Shown here piece by piece: positions 8,553-16,773 of a stretch of 64,000 nt of DNA. Source of the stretch: JALYNX01 sp963780755 (GTDB taxonomy: Bacteria > Actinomycetota > Acidimicrobiia > Spongiisociales > ZC4RG35); assembly GCA_963780755.1 (NCBI GenBank), contig CAWACX010000002.1:930001-994000 (forward strand). The letters run 5' to 3'. The notes below the pieces were generated by a model. It searched no databases, was not told where the DNA came from, and saw only the letters and a list, made by a program, of their open reading frames with translations. The position numbers and the translations under genes are program-made. Position 1 is the stretch's first letter, and every line of letters begins with the position of its first letter.

Positions 8553-9208
8553 CTCAGAAGACCAAGCCCACTACTGGTGCCAACGCACCGCGAAGCCGCT
8601 CTGTCCTCTGGTGGAGCATCGGAGGGTTGGTTGGACTCGGACTGATCGTCTGGCTGGCGATGTCCATCGCCACCGAGGAGGAGCTCGACCCCGGGATCGC
8701 CTTCGGAACCCCGACCGTGGAAGGCGATCCGCTGCCGGTGTACGCCACGGGACAGGAAGACGTCGCCGCGGGCCTTACCGCTCCCTCCGCCCAGGGCGCG
8801 GACTGGAACGACGTCCCGGTGACGATCGAGCCCGATGGGACCCCGAAGATCGTCGTGTTTCTCGCTCACTGGTGCCCCCATTGCCAGGCCGAGGTCCCAG
8901 TGATCCAACAGTGGATCGACGAGGGCAACCTCCCCGACGACGTCGAGATGGTGTCCATATCCACGTCGGCCAGCGAGTTGCGGGACAACTTCCCGCCACA
9001 GGACTGGCTGGAGGAGGTGGGTTGGACGCCCCCGGTGATGATGGACGACGAAGTGGGCACGCTCGCGGTGAGCTATGGCCTCGGCGCCACTCCGATGTTC
9101 ATGGTCCTCGACGGGGAGAACAACAACCTGTTGCGGGTCAGCGGTGAGCTCACCACCGAGGGCCTCGATCAACTGGTCGAGATCGCCCAGGGCTCGATTC
9201 AGGGTTGA
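8549..9208 (+). CDS. Membrane-anchored thioredoxin-like protein (DsbA/BdbD partner role)
   Basis: A protein of 219 residues with one N-terminal membrane anchor (SVLWWSIGGLVGLGLIVWLAM), which places the rest outside the membrane. The thioredoxin fold carries KIVVFLAHWCPHCQAEVPVIQQW with a CPHC active site, the same dipeptide as DsbA. The cis-Pro loop is LGATPMFMVLD. The ATG overlaps the dsbB-like stop by four bases, so the two are coupled. Together they make a plausible oxidase/re-oxidase pair for exported proteins. A reductase role cannot be excluded from sequence alone. It ends directly against the convergent rpiB gene, with no space for a separate terminator. Confidence 0.87.
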   Translation: MTQKTKPTTGANAPRSRSVLWWSIGGLVGLGLIVWLAMSIATEEELDPGIAFGTPTVEGDPLPVYATGQEDVAAGLTAPSAQGADWNDVPVTIEPDGTPKIVVFLAHWCPHCQAEVPVIQQWIDEGNLPDDVEMVSISTSASELRDNFPPQDWLEEVGWTPPVMMDDEVGTLAVSYGLGATPMFMVLDGENNNLLRVSGELTTEGLDQLVEIAQGSIQG

Positions 9209-9649
9209 TCAGGCCTCCAGGGACCTGACCTTCTCCAACCTGCGGACGTGACGCTCGTCACGGCTGAACTTGGCGTCGAGGAAGCTGTTGATCAGGTCCT
9301 CGGCCAATGCTTCGCCGATCACCCTCGAACCGAGGCAGATCACGTTGACGTCGTCGTGCTCCACCATTTGGTGGGCGGTGTACGTGTCGTGGGCAACGGC
9401 GGCCCGGATCCCGTTCAGCTTGTTGGCGGCGACCGAGGCTCCGGCGCCCGACCCGCAGATGATGATTCCACGGTCGGCACGGCCGTCGAGCACGGCTTGA
9501 CCCACCGCCGCTGCATAGTCGGGATAGTCGACCGGCTCGGGCGAGTGGGTGCCCAGGTCGTAGACCGCGTGCCCGGCCTCGGCGAGCCAGGAGGCGAGAT
9601 GTTCCTTCATGTGAAAACCGGCGTGATCGGCGCCGAGTGCGATTCTCAT
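9209..9649 (-). CDS. rpiB: Ribose-5-phosphate isomerase B
   Basis: RpiB/LacAB family isomerase interconverting ribose 5-phosphate and ribulose 5-phosphate in the pentose phosphate pathway. The protein begins RIALGADHAGFHMKEHL, and the typical GIIICGSGAGASVAANKLNGIRAA holds the active-site Cys. NVICLGSRVIG and the basic C-terminus also match. The length is 146 aa, within the family range. The ATG at 9649 is chosen over an ATG at 9694 because homology starts there and a -10 like TACCCT (complement of 9660-9665) lies 10 bases upstream. It is divergent from murA. Confidence 0.92.
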   Translation of the reverse strand: MRIALGADHAGFHMKEHLASWLAEAGHAVYDLGTHSPEPVDYPDYAAAVGQAVLDGRADRGIIICGSGAGASVAANKLNGIRAAVAHDTYTAHQMVEHDDVNVICLGSRVIGEALAEDLINSFLDAKFSRDERHVRRLEKVRSLEA

Positions 9650-9659
9650 GGCCTGGCGC

Positions 9660-9725
9660 AGGGTAGCGACCCCGCCCACACCGGCTCGGACCAACCTGAG
9701 GTTGTCGTTGCCCCCTGGTTACATT
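9660..9725. promoter_or_regulatory. Divergent leaderless promoters of rpiB and murA
   Basis: TACCCT on the minus strand (complement of 9660-9665) precedes the rpiB ATG by 10 bases. TACATT (9720-9725) precedes the murA ATG at 9733 by 7 bases. Neither gene has a recognisable ribosome binding site. Both transcripts are predicted to start at or near the start codon. Confidence 0.5.
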
Positions 9726-9732
9726 CCAAGCG

Positions 9733-10983
9733 ATGTCTTCGATCGTGGTCGAGGGTGGAGCGCGCCTCCAGGGCACCGTAGGGGTCCGTGGCGCCAAGAA
9801 CGCCGTCCTCAAAGAGATGGTGTCGGCGTTGCTCGCGCCGGGCCGGCACCGTCTGACCAACGTGCCGACGATCCTCGACGTCGAGCTGATGTGCCAGGTC
9901 CTGGAGCACATCGGTTGTCGGGTGGAACAGGGCGATCACGAGTTGTGGGTGGTCGTCCCCGACGAGATCACCCCTGAAGCACCGATCGAGCTCGTTCGTC
10001 AGATGCGGGCGTCGATCGTCGTGCTGGGCCCGCTTCTGGCTCGGGCTGGCGAGGCGAGGGTTGCCCTCCCTGGCGGTGATGACCTCGGGGCCCGTCCCAT
10101 CGACATGCACCTGAGCGGCCTGGAGGCGATGGGGGCGAACTTCGAGCTGGTCCACGGCGAGTTGGTGGGCCGGGTCGACGGGCGGCTCAAGGGAACCGAG
10201 ATCGAGCTGCCATTCCCTTCGGTTGGCGCGACCGAGAACCTGCTGTTTGCCGGGGCCATCGCCGAGGGCGAGACCGTGATCGTCAACGCAGCCAGGGAGC
10301 CCGAGGTCCAGGACCTAATCGACCAGCTGGCAGCGATGGGCGCCGACATCCAGGGTGGAGGCACTTCCCTGGTGACGGTTACCGGGGTGGAGTCTCTGAG
10401 CCCGGTCGAGCACCGGGTGATACCTGACCGCCTGGAAGCAGGCACTTACGCGGTTGGTGCGGCAATCACCGGGGGAGACGTCACCGTGACCGGTTGCTCC
10501 ACCCCCGATCTCAGGATGGAGCTGAAGAAGCTCGAGGAGGCCGGGTGCGAGGTGGAGCGTGGCGACGGGTGGCTTCGGGTCAAAGGCCCGGATCGACCCG
10601 AGCCCGTGGACTTCGCCACCTTGCCCTTCCCCGGATTCCACACCGACATGCATCCGCAGATGGTTGCCCTTCTCTCCGTGGCCTCCGGCACGTCGGTTAT
10701 CACCGAGAACCTCTACGACTCCCGTTTCCGCTACGTGGGTGAGCTGGCCCGCATGGGCGCCGACATCACCACCGAGGCGCAACATGCCATCGTGCGCGGC
10801 GTGGACAATCTGTCGGGATGCCCCGTGCTGGCACCCGACATCCGCGCCGGCGCCGCCTTGGTGCTGGCCGGGCTCAGGGCCGAAGGGACGACCAGGGTGA
10901 CCGATGCCGAGCACATCGACCGCGGCTATGAGGACTTCACCGGCCGCCTCACCGCGCTCGGCGCCACCATCGCGCACGACTGA
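9733..10983 (+). CDS. murA: UDP-N-acetylglucosamine 1-carboxyvinyltransferase (fosfomycin-insensitive type)
   Basis: Catalyses the first committed step of peptidoglycan synthesis, transfer of enolpyruvate from PEP to UDP-GlcNAc. It starts with IVVEGGARLQGTVGVRGAKNAVLKEM, containing the essential Lys-Asn pair. The active-site loop reads LPGGDDLGARPIDMHLSG: Asp116 replaces the Cys (Cys115 in E. coli) that fosfomycin alkylates. The same replacement is known in Mycobacterium tuberculosis and gives intrinsic fosfomycin resistance. The 416-residue length is typical and the C-terminus (RGYEDFTGRLTALGA) is complete. The -10 box TACATT lies 7 bases upstream, so the transcript is probably leaderless. 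Confidence 0.94.
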   Translation: MSSIVVEGGARLQGTVGVRGAKNAVLKEMVSALLAPGRHRLTNVPTILDVELMCQVLEHIGCRVEQGDHELWVVVPDEITPEAPIELVRQMRASIVVLGPLLARAGEARVALPGGDDLGARPIDMHLSGLEAMGANFELVHGELVGRVDGRLKGTEIELPFPSVGATENLLFAGAIAEGETVIVNAAREPEVQDLIDQLAAMGADIQGGGTSLVTVTGVESLSPVEHRVIPDRLEAGTYAVGAAITGGDVTVTGCSTPDLRMELKKLEEAGCEVERGDGWLRVKGPDRPEPVDFATLPFPGFHTDMHPQMVALLSVASGTSVITENLYDSRFRYVGELARMGADITTEAQHAIVRGVDNLSGCPVLAPDIRAGAALVLAGLRAEGTTRVTDAEHIDRGYEDFTGRLTALGATIAHD

Positions 10984-10984
10984 A

Positions 10985-11035
10985 CCAAATTGGGACGGTG
11001 AGGGATCGTATTTGACCTTTTCGGTCTCAATTTGG
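10985..11035 (+). terminator. 12-bp stem-loop after murA
   Basis: CCAAATTGGGAC (10985-10996) pairs with GTCTCAATTTGG (11024-11035), with eleven Watson-Crick pairs and one G-U. The 27-base loop can itself fold (GACC with GGTC). It begins one base after the murA stop. No T-run follows, so it may be a weak terminator, an mRNA stabiliser, or an operator for the downstream promoter (TAGACT at 11044-11049). Confidence 0.45.
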
Positions 11036-11059
11036 GTAGGCCGTAGACTCCTGGAACAC

Positions 11060-11092
11060 ATGACGCCGTCAACAGGTTCACAATCGAGATGA
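11060..11092 (+). CDS. Leaderless 10-codon upstream ORF overlapping nfu
   Basis: ATG at 11060 reads MTPSTGSQSR and stops at a TGA (11090-11092) that overlaps the nfu ATG as ATGA. A -10 like TAGACT (11044-11049) sits 10 bases before this ATG, whereas nfu itself has no good ribosome binding site. The simplest reading is that the transcript starts at the small ORF and that nfu is translated by coupling to it. The peptide has no Cys or other obvious sensing residues. It is real only if the promoter call is right. Confidence 0.4.
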   Translation: MTPSTGSQSR

Positions 11093-11457
11093 CTCAGGCC
11101 ACACCCGTCACCATCTCCACTACCCCCCAGCCGGGCGACGGGAGCATCGACCACGACAAGCTGGTCGAGACTCTCGAATACATCCGCCCGGCCATCCAGT
11201 CGGATGGGGGTGACCTCGTGCTGCTCGGAACCGACGGCGGGACCGTCAACCTGCAGATGGTGGGCGCCTGCGGGGGATGCCCGCTCTCGATGATGACGCT
11301 CAAAGCGGGGATCGAGCGGATCCTGATCGAAAGGGTCCCCGGGGTCACGGAGGTCAATGCGAGTGCCGATGCCCCGGTCCTCGAGGAAGACGTGATCTCA
11401 CACCACGGTGGAATCGACCTTCCCGGCCATCTCACGCATTCCCCGGGCCCGGCCTGA
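11089..11457 (+). CDS. NifU C-terminal domain (Nfu) iron-sulfur scaffold protein
   Basis: A 122-residue protein whose centre is a NifU C-terminal domain. LEYIRPAIQSDGGDLVLLG is followed by VNLQMVGACGGCPLSMMTLKAGIERIL, which holds the CxxC (CGGC) that binds a 4Fe-4S cluster between two subunits. Such proteins carry clusters from the SUF machinery to apoproteins. About 20 flexible residues precede the domain, and a His-containing tail follows it. It stands apart from sufB (23.4 kb) and mrp (58.8 kb), so Fe-S genes are dispersed in this genome. The start overlaps a short upstream ORF. The family call is firm. Confidence 0.9.
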   Translation: MTQATPVTISTTPQPGDGSIDHDKLVETLEYIRPAIQSDGGDLVLLGTDGGTVNLQMVGACGGCPLSMMTLKAGIERILIERVPGVTEVNASADAPVLEEDVISHHGGIDLPGHLTHSPGPA

Positions 11458-11478
11458 TCCGGGCATGACCATCTGCCG

Positions 11479-12208
11479 GTGAGCGCCGACGAGTTGATCG
11501 AGCGCGCTGGCCGGCGGCGATAGGGCAGCCCTCGCCCGTCTCATCACTGCTCTCGAGTCCGGAGATCAGTCTGTCCAAGCGAGTGCCGGCGGTCTGGACC
11601 GTTCGGGCGCGAAGCGAGTTGGCATCACCGGCCCACCCGGTGCCGGCAAGTCCACCTTGGTCAACGCAATGATCGGCGAGTTGCGATCACGGGGAAGCAC
11701 GGTGGCGGTGCTCGCAGTCGACCCCTCGAGCCCGATCACCGGGGGAGCTCTGCTCGGTGACCGGGTCCGCATGCAGGAGCACGTCGACGACCCCGGGGTG
11801 TTCATCCGCTCGATGGCAAGCCGTGGCCATCTCGGTGGCTTGGCGGTCGCCGCGGGCGGGGCGATCGGGGTTTTGGCGCATGCCGGGTTCGACCAGGTGC
11901 TCGTGGAGACGGTCGGGATCGGCCAGTCCGAAGTTGAGGTGATGGACCACGTCGATGTCGTCGTCCTCGTCATCGCTCCGGGCTGGGGCGACCAGATCCA
12001 GGTCGACAAGGCCGGGGTGCTGGAGGTTGCGGACCTGGTGGTCGTCAACAAGGGTGACCTCGGCGGTGCCGACGAGCTACGGCAAGCTCTGCTCGCTGCG
12101 AGGCCCGAGCATCAGACGGCACTGGTCACGACGGCCACTACCGGGGAGGGTGTGGGGGAGTTGGTCGACGCCATCGCAGCGATGCTCAGTCCTCGATCTC
12201 CTGGCTGA
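11479..12208 (+). pseudogene. meaB: MeaB/ArgK-type G-protein chaperone of B12-dependent mutase, frameshifted and short
   Basis: GTPase that guards and reactivates adenosylcobalamin-dependent methylmalonyl-CoA mutase. The body shows RVGITGPPGAGKSTLVNAM (Walker A), VLAVDPSSPITGGALLGDRVRM, MASRGHLGGLA, LVETVGIGQSE (Walker B/switch) and VVNKGDL (base specificity). From GTG 11479 the first residues SADELIERAGR run into a TAG. Removing one G near 11515 (ggccggcggcgat to ggccgcggcgat) joins it to GDRAALARLITALESG. The protein ends after about 243 residues, without the C-terminal helices of typical MeaB (about 310-330 residues). Its 3' end overlaps ppdK convergently. No mutase subunits are in the window; the B12 uptake operon at 31-35 kb fits the function. 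Confidence 0.82.
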
Positions 12209-14830
12209 GAGCGGCTTGGGCCGCCGCCAGGCGGGCACCCTCGATTCGAGGCGGGCTGCAGGAGACGTAGTCCAGACCGAGCTCCTGGACGAAAGCGATC
12301 GACTTGGGATCCCCCCCGTGCTCCCCGCAAAGCCCTACCACCAGCTCGGGGTTGGCCTCGCGCCCTTCGTTCGCGGCCACCCGCACCAGCCGTCCCACCC
12401 CGGAGCGGTCGAGAGTCTGAAATGGGTCGCTGGAGAAGATGCCCCGCTCCAGGTAGTCGCGAAGGAACAGCCCCTCCGCATCGTCGCGACTCAACCCGTA
12501 GGTCATCTGGGTGAGGTCGTTGGTGCCAAATGAGAAGAAGTCGGCGACGGTGGCGATCGGCCCCGCGGTGAGCGCGGCCCGGGGAAGCTCGATCATGGTG
12601 CCCACCGGGACATGGAGAGCGATCCCCGAGTCGCCCACCGCCCGGGCCACTTCTTCTTCGATGACCTCACGCATCCGGATCAGCTCTTCGACATCGGCGA
12701 CCAGAGGGATCATGATCTCGAGACGAGGGTCGCCACCGGCTTCGATCCGGCGCACCAGCGCCTTGGCCGCAGCCCGCGCCTGCATCCGGTACAGGTCATC
12801 GACCATCAGCCCGAGCCGGACCCCGCGCAGGCCCAGCATGGGATTGGCCTCTTCCCATTTGGCGACCTGGTCGGACATCGCTTGAAGGTCGTCGATCGGC
12901 CGTCCCTCCTTCGCCCGGCCGCGCATCTCGTGCTCCAGGTCGAGACGGGAGGGAAGGAACTCGTGAAGGGGAGGGTCGAGAAGCCTGATGACCACCGGGA
13001 GCCCGTCCATCGCCTCGAGCAAGCCCTCGAAGTCCCCGATCTGGAGCGTCTCCAATTGGTCGAGGGCCGCCGCCCTCCTCGGGGGATCGTCGGAGAGGAT
13101 GATCTCCTGGACGACTGCGAGTCGTTCGCCGAGGAACATGTGCTCGGTCCTGGCGAGACCGATCCCTTCAGCGCCTCGCTCCCGCGCCTGTGCGGGCATC
13201 GTCGGCGATATCGGCGTTGGCCCTGATCCCAAGCTCCCGGATCTCGTCGGCCCAGGACAACAGCTCCTTGAGCTCCGGGATCGGCTCCGGTTCGACAAGC
13301 GTCCATGGGCCCCGAGGAAGACGGATCCGGTGGTGCCATCGATGGTGATCACTTCGCCGGCGTGAAACTCGTGGCCTCCTGCCGTGGCCTTTCCGGCCTC
13401 GACATCCACCGTCAACGCTGCCACGCCGGTGACGGCCGGCTTACCCATGCCCCGCGCCACGACCGCGGCGTGGGATGTCTTCCCGCCCTGGCTGGTGAGG
13501 ATCCCGAGCTGCTGCGGCTCATCCCGTGGATGTCGTCAGGGGTGGTCTCGGGCCGAACCAGGATCACCGCCTCGCCCTCCCGCGCCCGGGCCACCGCCTC
13601 GTCCGAGGAGAACACGGCCGCTCCGGTGGCTGCCCCCGGCGAAGCGGCCACGCCGCGGGCGATCGAAGAGGCCCTGAGGGCGTGGTCGGCGATTCGGGGC
13701 CGATGCAACTGCTCGAGTGAGGCCGGGATCGACGCCGGCCAACGGCGGTCGAACGGTCGATGAGCCCCTCATCGACCATGCCCACCGCCATGCGCACCGC
13801 GGCCGGCGCGGTCCGCTTTCCGGCGCGGGTCTGCAGGATGTACAGGACGTCCTTTTCGATCGTGAACTCGATGTCGCACATGTCCCGGTAATGCGCCTCC
13901 AGGCCTTCCATGATCCCGATCAACTGCCGATGGCAGTTCGGGGTGAAGCCCGGCGAGCTCGTCGAGGGACAGTGTGTTCCTGATCCCCGCCACTACGTCC
14001 TCGCCTTGGGCCCGGGGTAGGTAGTCGCCGTAGATCACGCGAGATCCAGTCGAAGGGTCGCGGGTGAAGCACACTCCGGTTCCGGAGTCGTCTCCGAGAT
14101 CGCCGAACACCATCATTTGCACATTGGCCGCGGTCCCCAGATCGTCCGGGATCGAGTTGATCCGTCGGTACTCGATCGCTCGCTTCGTGTTCCATGACTC
14201 GAACACGGCGGTGATCGCCCCCTTGAGCTGATCCATCGGGCTCGCCGGGAGTTGGCCAGGCCTCGCCTCTTCGACGATGGCCTGGAAGCGCCGGGTGGCT
14301 GTCTCCAATTCACCTGCCGACAGCTCGGAGTCGTCGGTGACGCCGGCCGATCCCTTCAGCTCGGTGAGCACTTCCTGGAACCGGGTGGAATCGACACCGA
14401 GCACCACATCCCCATACATCTGGACGAAACGGCGATGGACATCCCAGGCGAAGTGATCGTCGCCCGACCACGCCGTTAGAGCGCGCCACGACCTCGTCAT
14501 TGATCCCGAGGTTGAGGATGGTGTCCATCATCCCCGGCATCGAGAACTTGGCACCTGAGCGGACCGACAGCAACATCGGCACCGGGCCACTTCCGAATGA
14601 TCGTGCCGGTCTTCTCCTCCAAGCGCCGCACCGCCGACTCGACCTCCTCCCAGAGATCGGGCGGGCACTCCACCATCTCTGCATGGCGAGGCGACACACT
14701 TCGGTGGTGATGGTGAACCCGGGCGGCACCGGGAGGCCAAGAGCCGTCATTCGGGCCAGCCCGGCTCCCTTTCCCCCGAGTAGGTCCCGGTCGAGCCATC
14801 TGTTGATGCGAAGTCGTAGAGATACGCCAA
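12186..14830 (-). pseudogene. ppdK: Pyruvate, phosphate dikinase, with about ten frameshifts
   Basis: PPDK interconverts pyruvate + ATP + phosphate with PEP + AMP + PPi. Conserved segments occur in order in changing frames: YLYDFASTDG (14.8 kb), DLLGGKGAGLARMTALGLPVPPGF, MVECPPDLWEEVESAVRRLEEKTG, SVRSGAKFSMPGMMDTILNLG, AWSGDDHFAWDVHRRFVQMYGDVV, DIEFTIEKDVLYILQTRAGKRT, the phospho-His domain end ARGMGKPAVTG (13.4 kb), then RTEHMFLGER and FGTNDLTQMTYGLSRDDAEG in a long open 3' part with LCGEHGGDP. Frame changes fall near 14790, 14680, 14597, 14478, 13930, 13745 (two), 13515, 13295 and 13195. The span is 2645 bases, as expected for an intact 880-residue PPDK, and no block is missing. I infer clustered base-calling errors rather than decay. 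The start is a TTG at 14830, uncertain. Confidence 0.88.
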
Positions 14831-14980
14831 ATCCCGGCTTCCGTCAGGCGAATGACTTCAAACTAACGACTCGAGCAGGCTCGGGCCCTTGGTCGGTCTC
14901 GAAACAATCTCAGCTCTTTCGACGCAGCGACTCGCGGTGCGCATGATTTGCCGGAGATATGGCCGGAGGGCGATGATCAA

Positions 14981-15427
14981 ATGATGACCACCCTCATCGG
15001 GCGAGTTGATCAGGCTGTGATCCCATTCCTCCGACGCTGGGGGGTGCCCACACTCCGCGTCTCGCTGGCCATCGTCTTCATCTGGTTCGGGGCGTTGAAG
15101 ATATTTGGGGTCTCGCCGGTGGTCGACCTCGTGGCATCAACCGTTTACTGGGTCGACCCTGATTGGTTCGTGCCGTTCCTCGGTGTGATCGAGGTGGCCG
15201 TCGGGGTCGGGTTGGCCGCGCGCTGGGGCCTCCGCCTGGTCCTGCTCGTGCTCGCCCTACAGATGCTGGGCACCTTCCTCGTCTTCATCTTTCTCCCCGA
15301 GATCGCGTTTCAGGACGGCAATCCCCTCAAGCTGACCGTTGAGGGCGAGTTTGTGATCAAGAACCTGGTCTTGCTGGCCGCCGCCATGGTGGTGGGTGCG
15401 AGTATCGGATCAGACGAGGAGATCTAA
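14981..15427 (+). CDS. DoxX-like membrane protein
   Basis: A protein of 148 residues with four hydrophobic helices in the DoxX/DoxD arrangement. LRVSLAIVFIWFGALKIFG is the characteristic first helix (W-x-G-x-x-K), then VPFLGVIEVAVGVGLAARW and LVLLVLALQMLGTFLVFIFLP follow, and the last helix is FVIKNLVLLAAAMVVGA. DoxX family members have been linked to thiosulfate/quinone chemistry and to redox stress complexes, but most are uncharacterised. The start is ATG 14981 or 14984, after a GGAGG about ten bases upstream; an earlier GTG-like start at 14948 adds no conserved residues. It ends with a 4-base overlap against the convergent META-domain gene. Confidence 0.8.
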   Translation: MMTTLIGRVDQAVIPFLRRWGVPTLRVSLAIVFIWFGALKIFGVSPVVDLVASTVYWVDPDWFVPFLGVIEVAVGVGLAARWGLRLVLLVLALQMLGTFLVFIFLPEIAFQDGNPLKLTVEGEFVIKNLVLLAAAMVVGASIGSDEEI

Positions 15428-15852
15428 GCGGAGTCGTCGACCACGAAGTTGAGCTCCACGCCCTCGCCGGTCAGCGTCAGACTGTCCTCGCTGGCGCTGA
15501 ATTGATCCACCGACTCCAGAGCTCCGAGGTACATGCCCTCCGCGTCCATGGCCTCGACCGGCTCACAGGCCATCATGGTGCTTCCGAGCTCGGTGAAGCT
15601 GATCTCGGTCCCGTTGATGGCGTAGCCGCCGAAGTAGTTGTTGCAACCGCCGGTGCCCGCGACTTGACCGTCGTCGACGAACTCCAGCGTGATGGGATGG
15701 TCTTCGACGATTGGGATCTCCTCGTCGTTCACAGTGCCCGACTCGAGGCTCCATACGGACTCCGTGGGGTCGACGGAGGCTTCTTCCGATGGCTCGGCAC
15801 AGGCGGCGAGCAGCATTCCGAGAACAGCGGTGAGGAGAAGGGCTCTTTTCAT
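15424..15852 (-). CDS. META-domain lipoprotein (HslJ-like)
   Basis: A secreted lipoprotein of 142 residues. The N-terminus MKRALLLTAVLGMLLAACA is a lipoprotein signal with lipobox LAAC (Cys18). After an acidic linker the META domain begins at SVWSLESG and contains the diagnostic VAGTGGCNNYFGGYAINGTEISF followed by GSTMMACEP. META/HslJ proteins are envelope proteins tied to stress or heavy-metal and novobiocin tolerance in other bacteria, without a defined activity. A -10 like TAGCGT (complement of 15862-15867) lies 9 bases before the ATG, so it should be expressed alone and leaderless. The menA stop lies about 38 bases upstream in the same direction. Confidence 0.87.
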   Translation of the reverse strand: MKRALLLTAVLGMLLAACAEPSEEASVDPTESVWSLESGTVNDEEIPIVEDHPITLEFVDDGQVAGTGGCNNYFGGYAINGTEISFTELGSTMMACEPVEAMDAEGMYLGALESVDQFSASEDSLTLTGEGVELNFVVDDSA

Positions 15853-15889
15853 GGTCGTTCGACGCTACACGAGCCGGATTGAGTTCCGA

Positions 15890-16769
15890 TCAAAGGGCCG
15901 ACCCGACCGCCAGCGCCAGCCCCGTCCACAACAGCAACCGGCCATTGAGGACCAGGGCCCGCACCAATGTGGGTCCGTCGCTGCTGGATCGGACCAAGCG
16001 CACCGGGACCTGTGGCAACCGGGACCAGGGTCAGGGCGAGGAGTGTTGCGGTAGGAGTCCAGCCCGCAGCGGCGAAGGCGGCGATCGACACGTAGGCCCC
16101 ATACACCAGGCCCGCGTAGAGCCGGCGTGTCGATTCTCGTCCGATGATGACCGCCAGCGTTCGTTTCCCGGAGTCACGGTCGGTGTCGATGTCCCGAAGG
16201 TTGTTCACCACCAGGAGCGCACTCGCCAGCAGGCCCACCGGGACCGAGAGCAACCAGGCGTCGAGCGGGGCGGCCATGTCGTGGACATAGCGGCTGCCCA
16301 CGGTCGCCACGACACCAAAGAACACGAACACGGATACCTCGCCAAGGCCGCGATACCCGTAAGGGAATGGCCCGCCGACGTAACCGAGCATCGCCAACAG
16401 CGATGTCAGGCCGATGACCAGCACCACCGGTCCCGCGATGAAGTAGAGGCCGACGCCGGCGATGGCAGCAATCGCCACCGACACTGCGACTCCAGCCCAC
16501 ATCTGCTTGGGGCTGATTTCGCCGAGAGCCACCATCCGGGGAGGCCCTACCCGATCGGGGCTGTCCGCGCCCCGGTGCGCGTCGGAGACGTCGTTGGCGA
16601 AGTTCGCCGCCACCTGGATCGCCAGCGCGGCGATCAATGCCAACAGGAAGGCATCCCAGCGAAAGACGCTGTCGCCGATTGCGAGCCCAGCCCCTACGGC
16701 TACCGGGACAATTGCGGCGGGCAGAGTGTGGACGCGGGCCGCCGTCTTCCAGGCCTGGACCGTGGTCAC
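15890..16769 (-). pseudogene. menA: 1,4-dihydroxy-2-naphthoate polyprenyltransferase, frameshifted near the 3' end
   Basis: UbiA-type membrane prenyltransferase that attaches the isoprenoid chain in menaquinone synthesis. Visible parts are AARVHTLPAAIVPVAVG, the first Asp-rich motif ANFANDVSDAHRGAD, GYVGGPFPYGYRGLGEVSVFVFFG, and the second motif NNLRDIDTDRDSGKRTLAV. Near 16013 one extra base shifts the frame. The other frame supplies QVPVRLVRSSSDGPTLVRALVLNGRLLLW and a final helix ending at the TGA at 15890-15892. I use the GTG at 16769, five bases after the menB stop. A GTG at 16811 overlaps menB and adds 14 unconserved residues. It is likely functional in the organism, and it is co-transcribed with menB. 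Confidence 0.85.
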
Positions 16770-16773
16770 CTGC

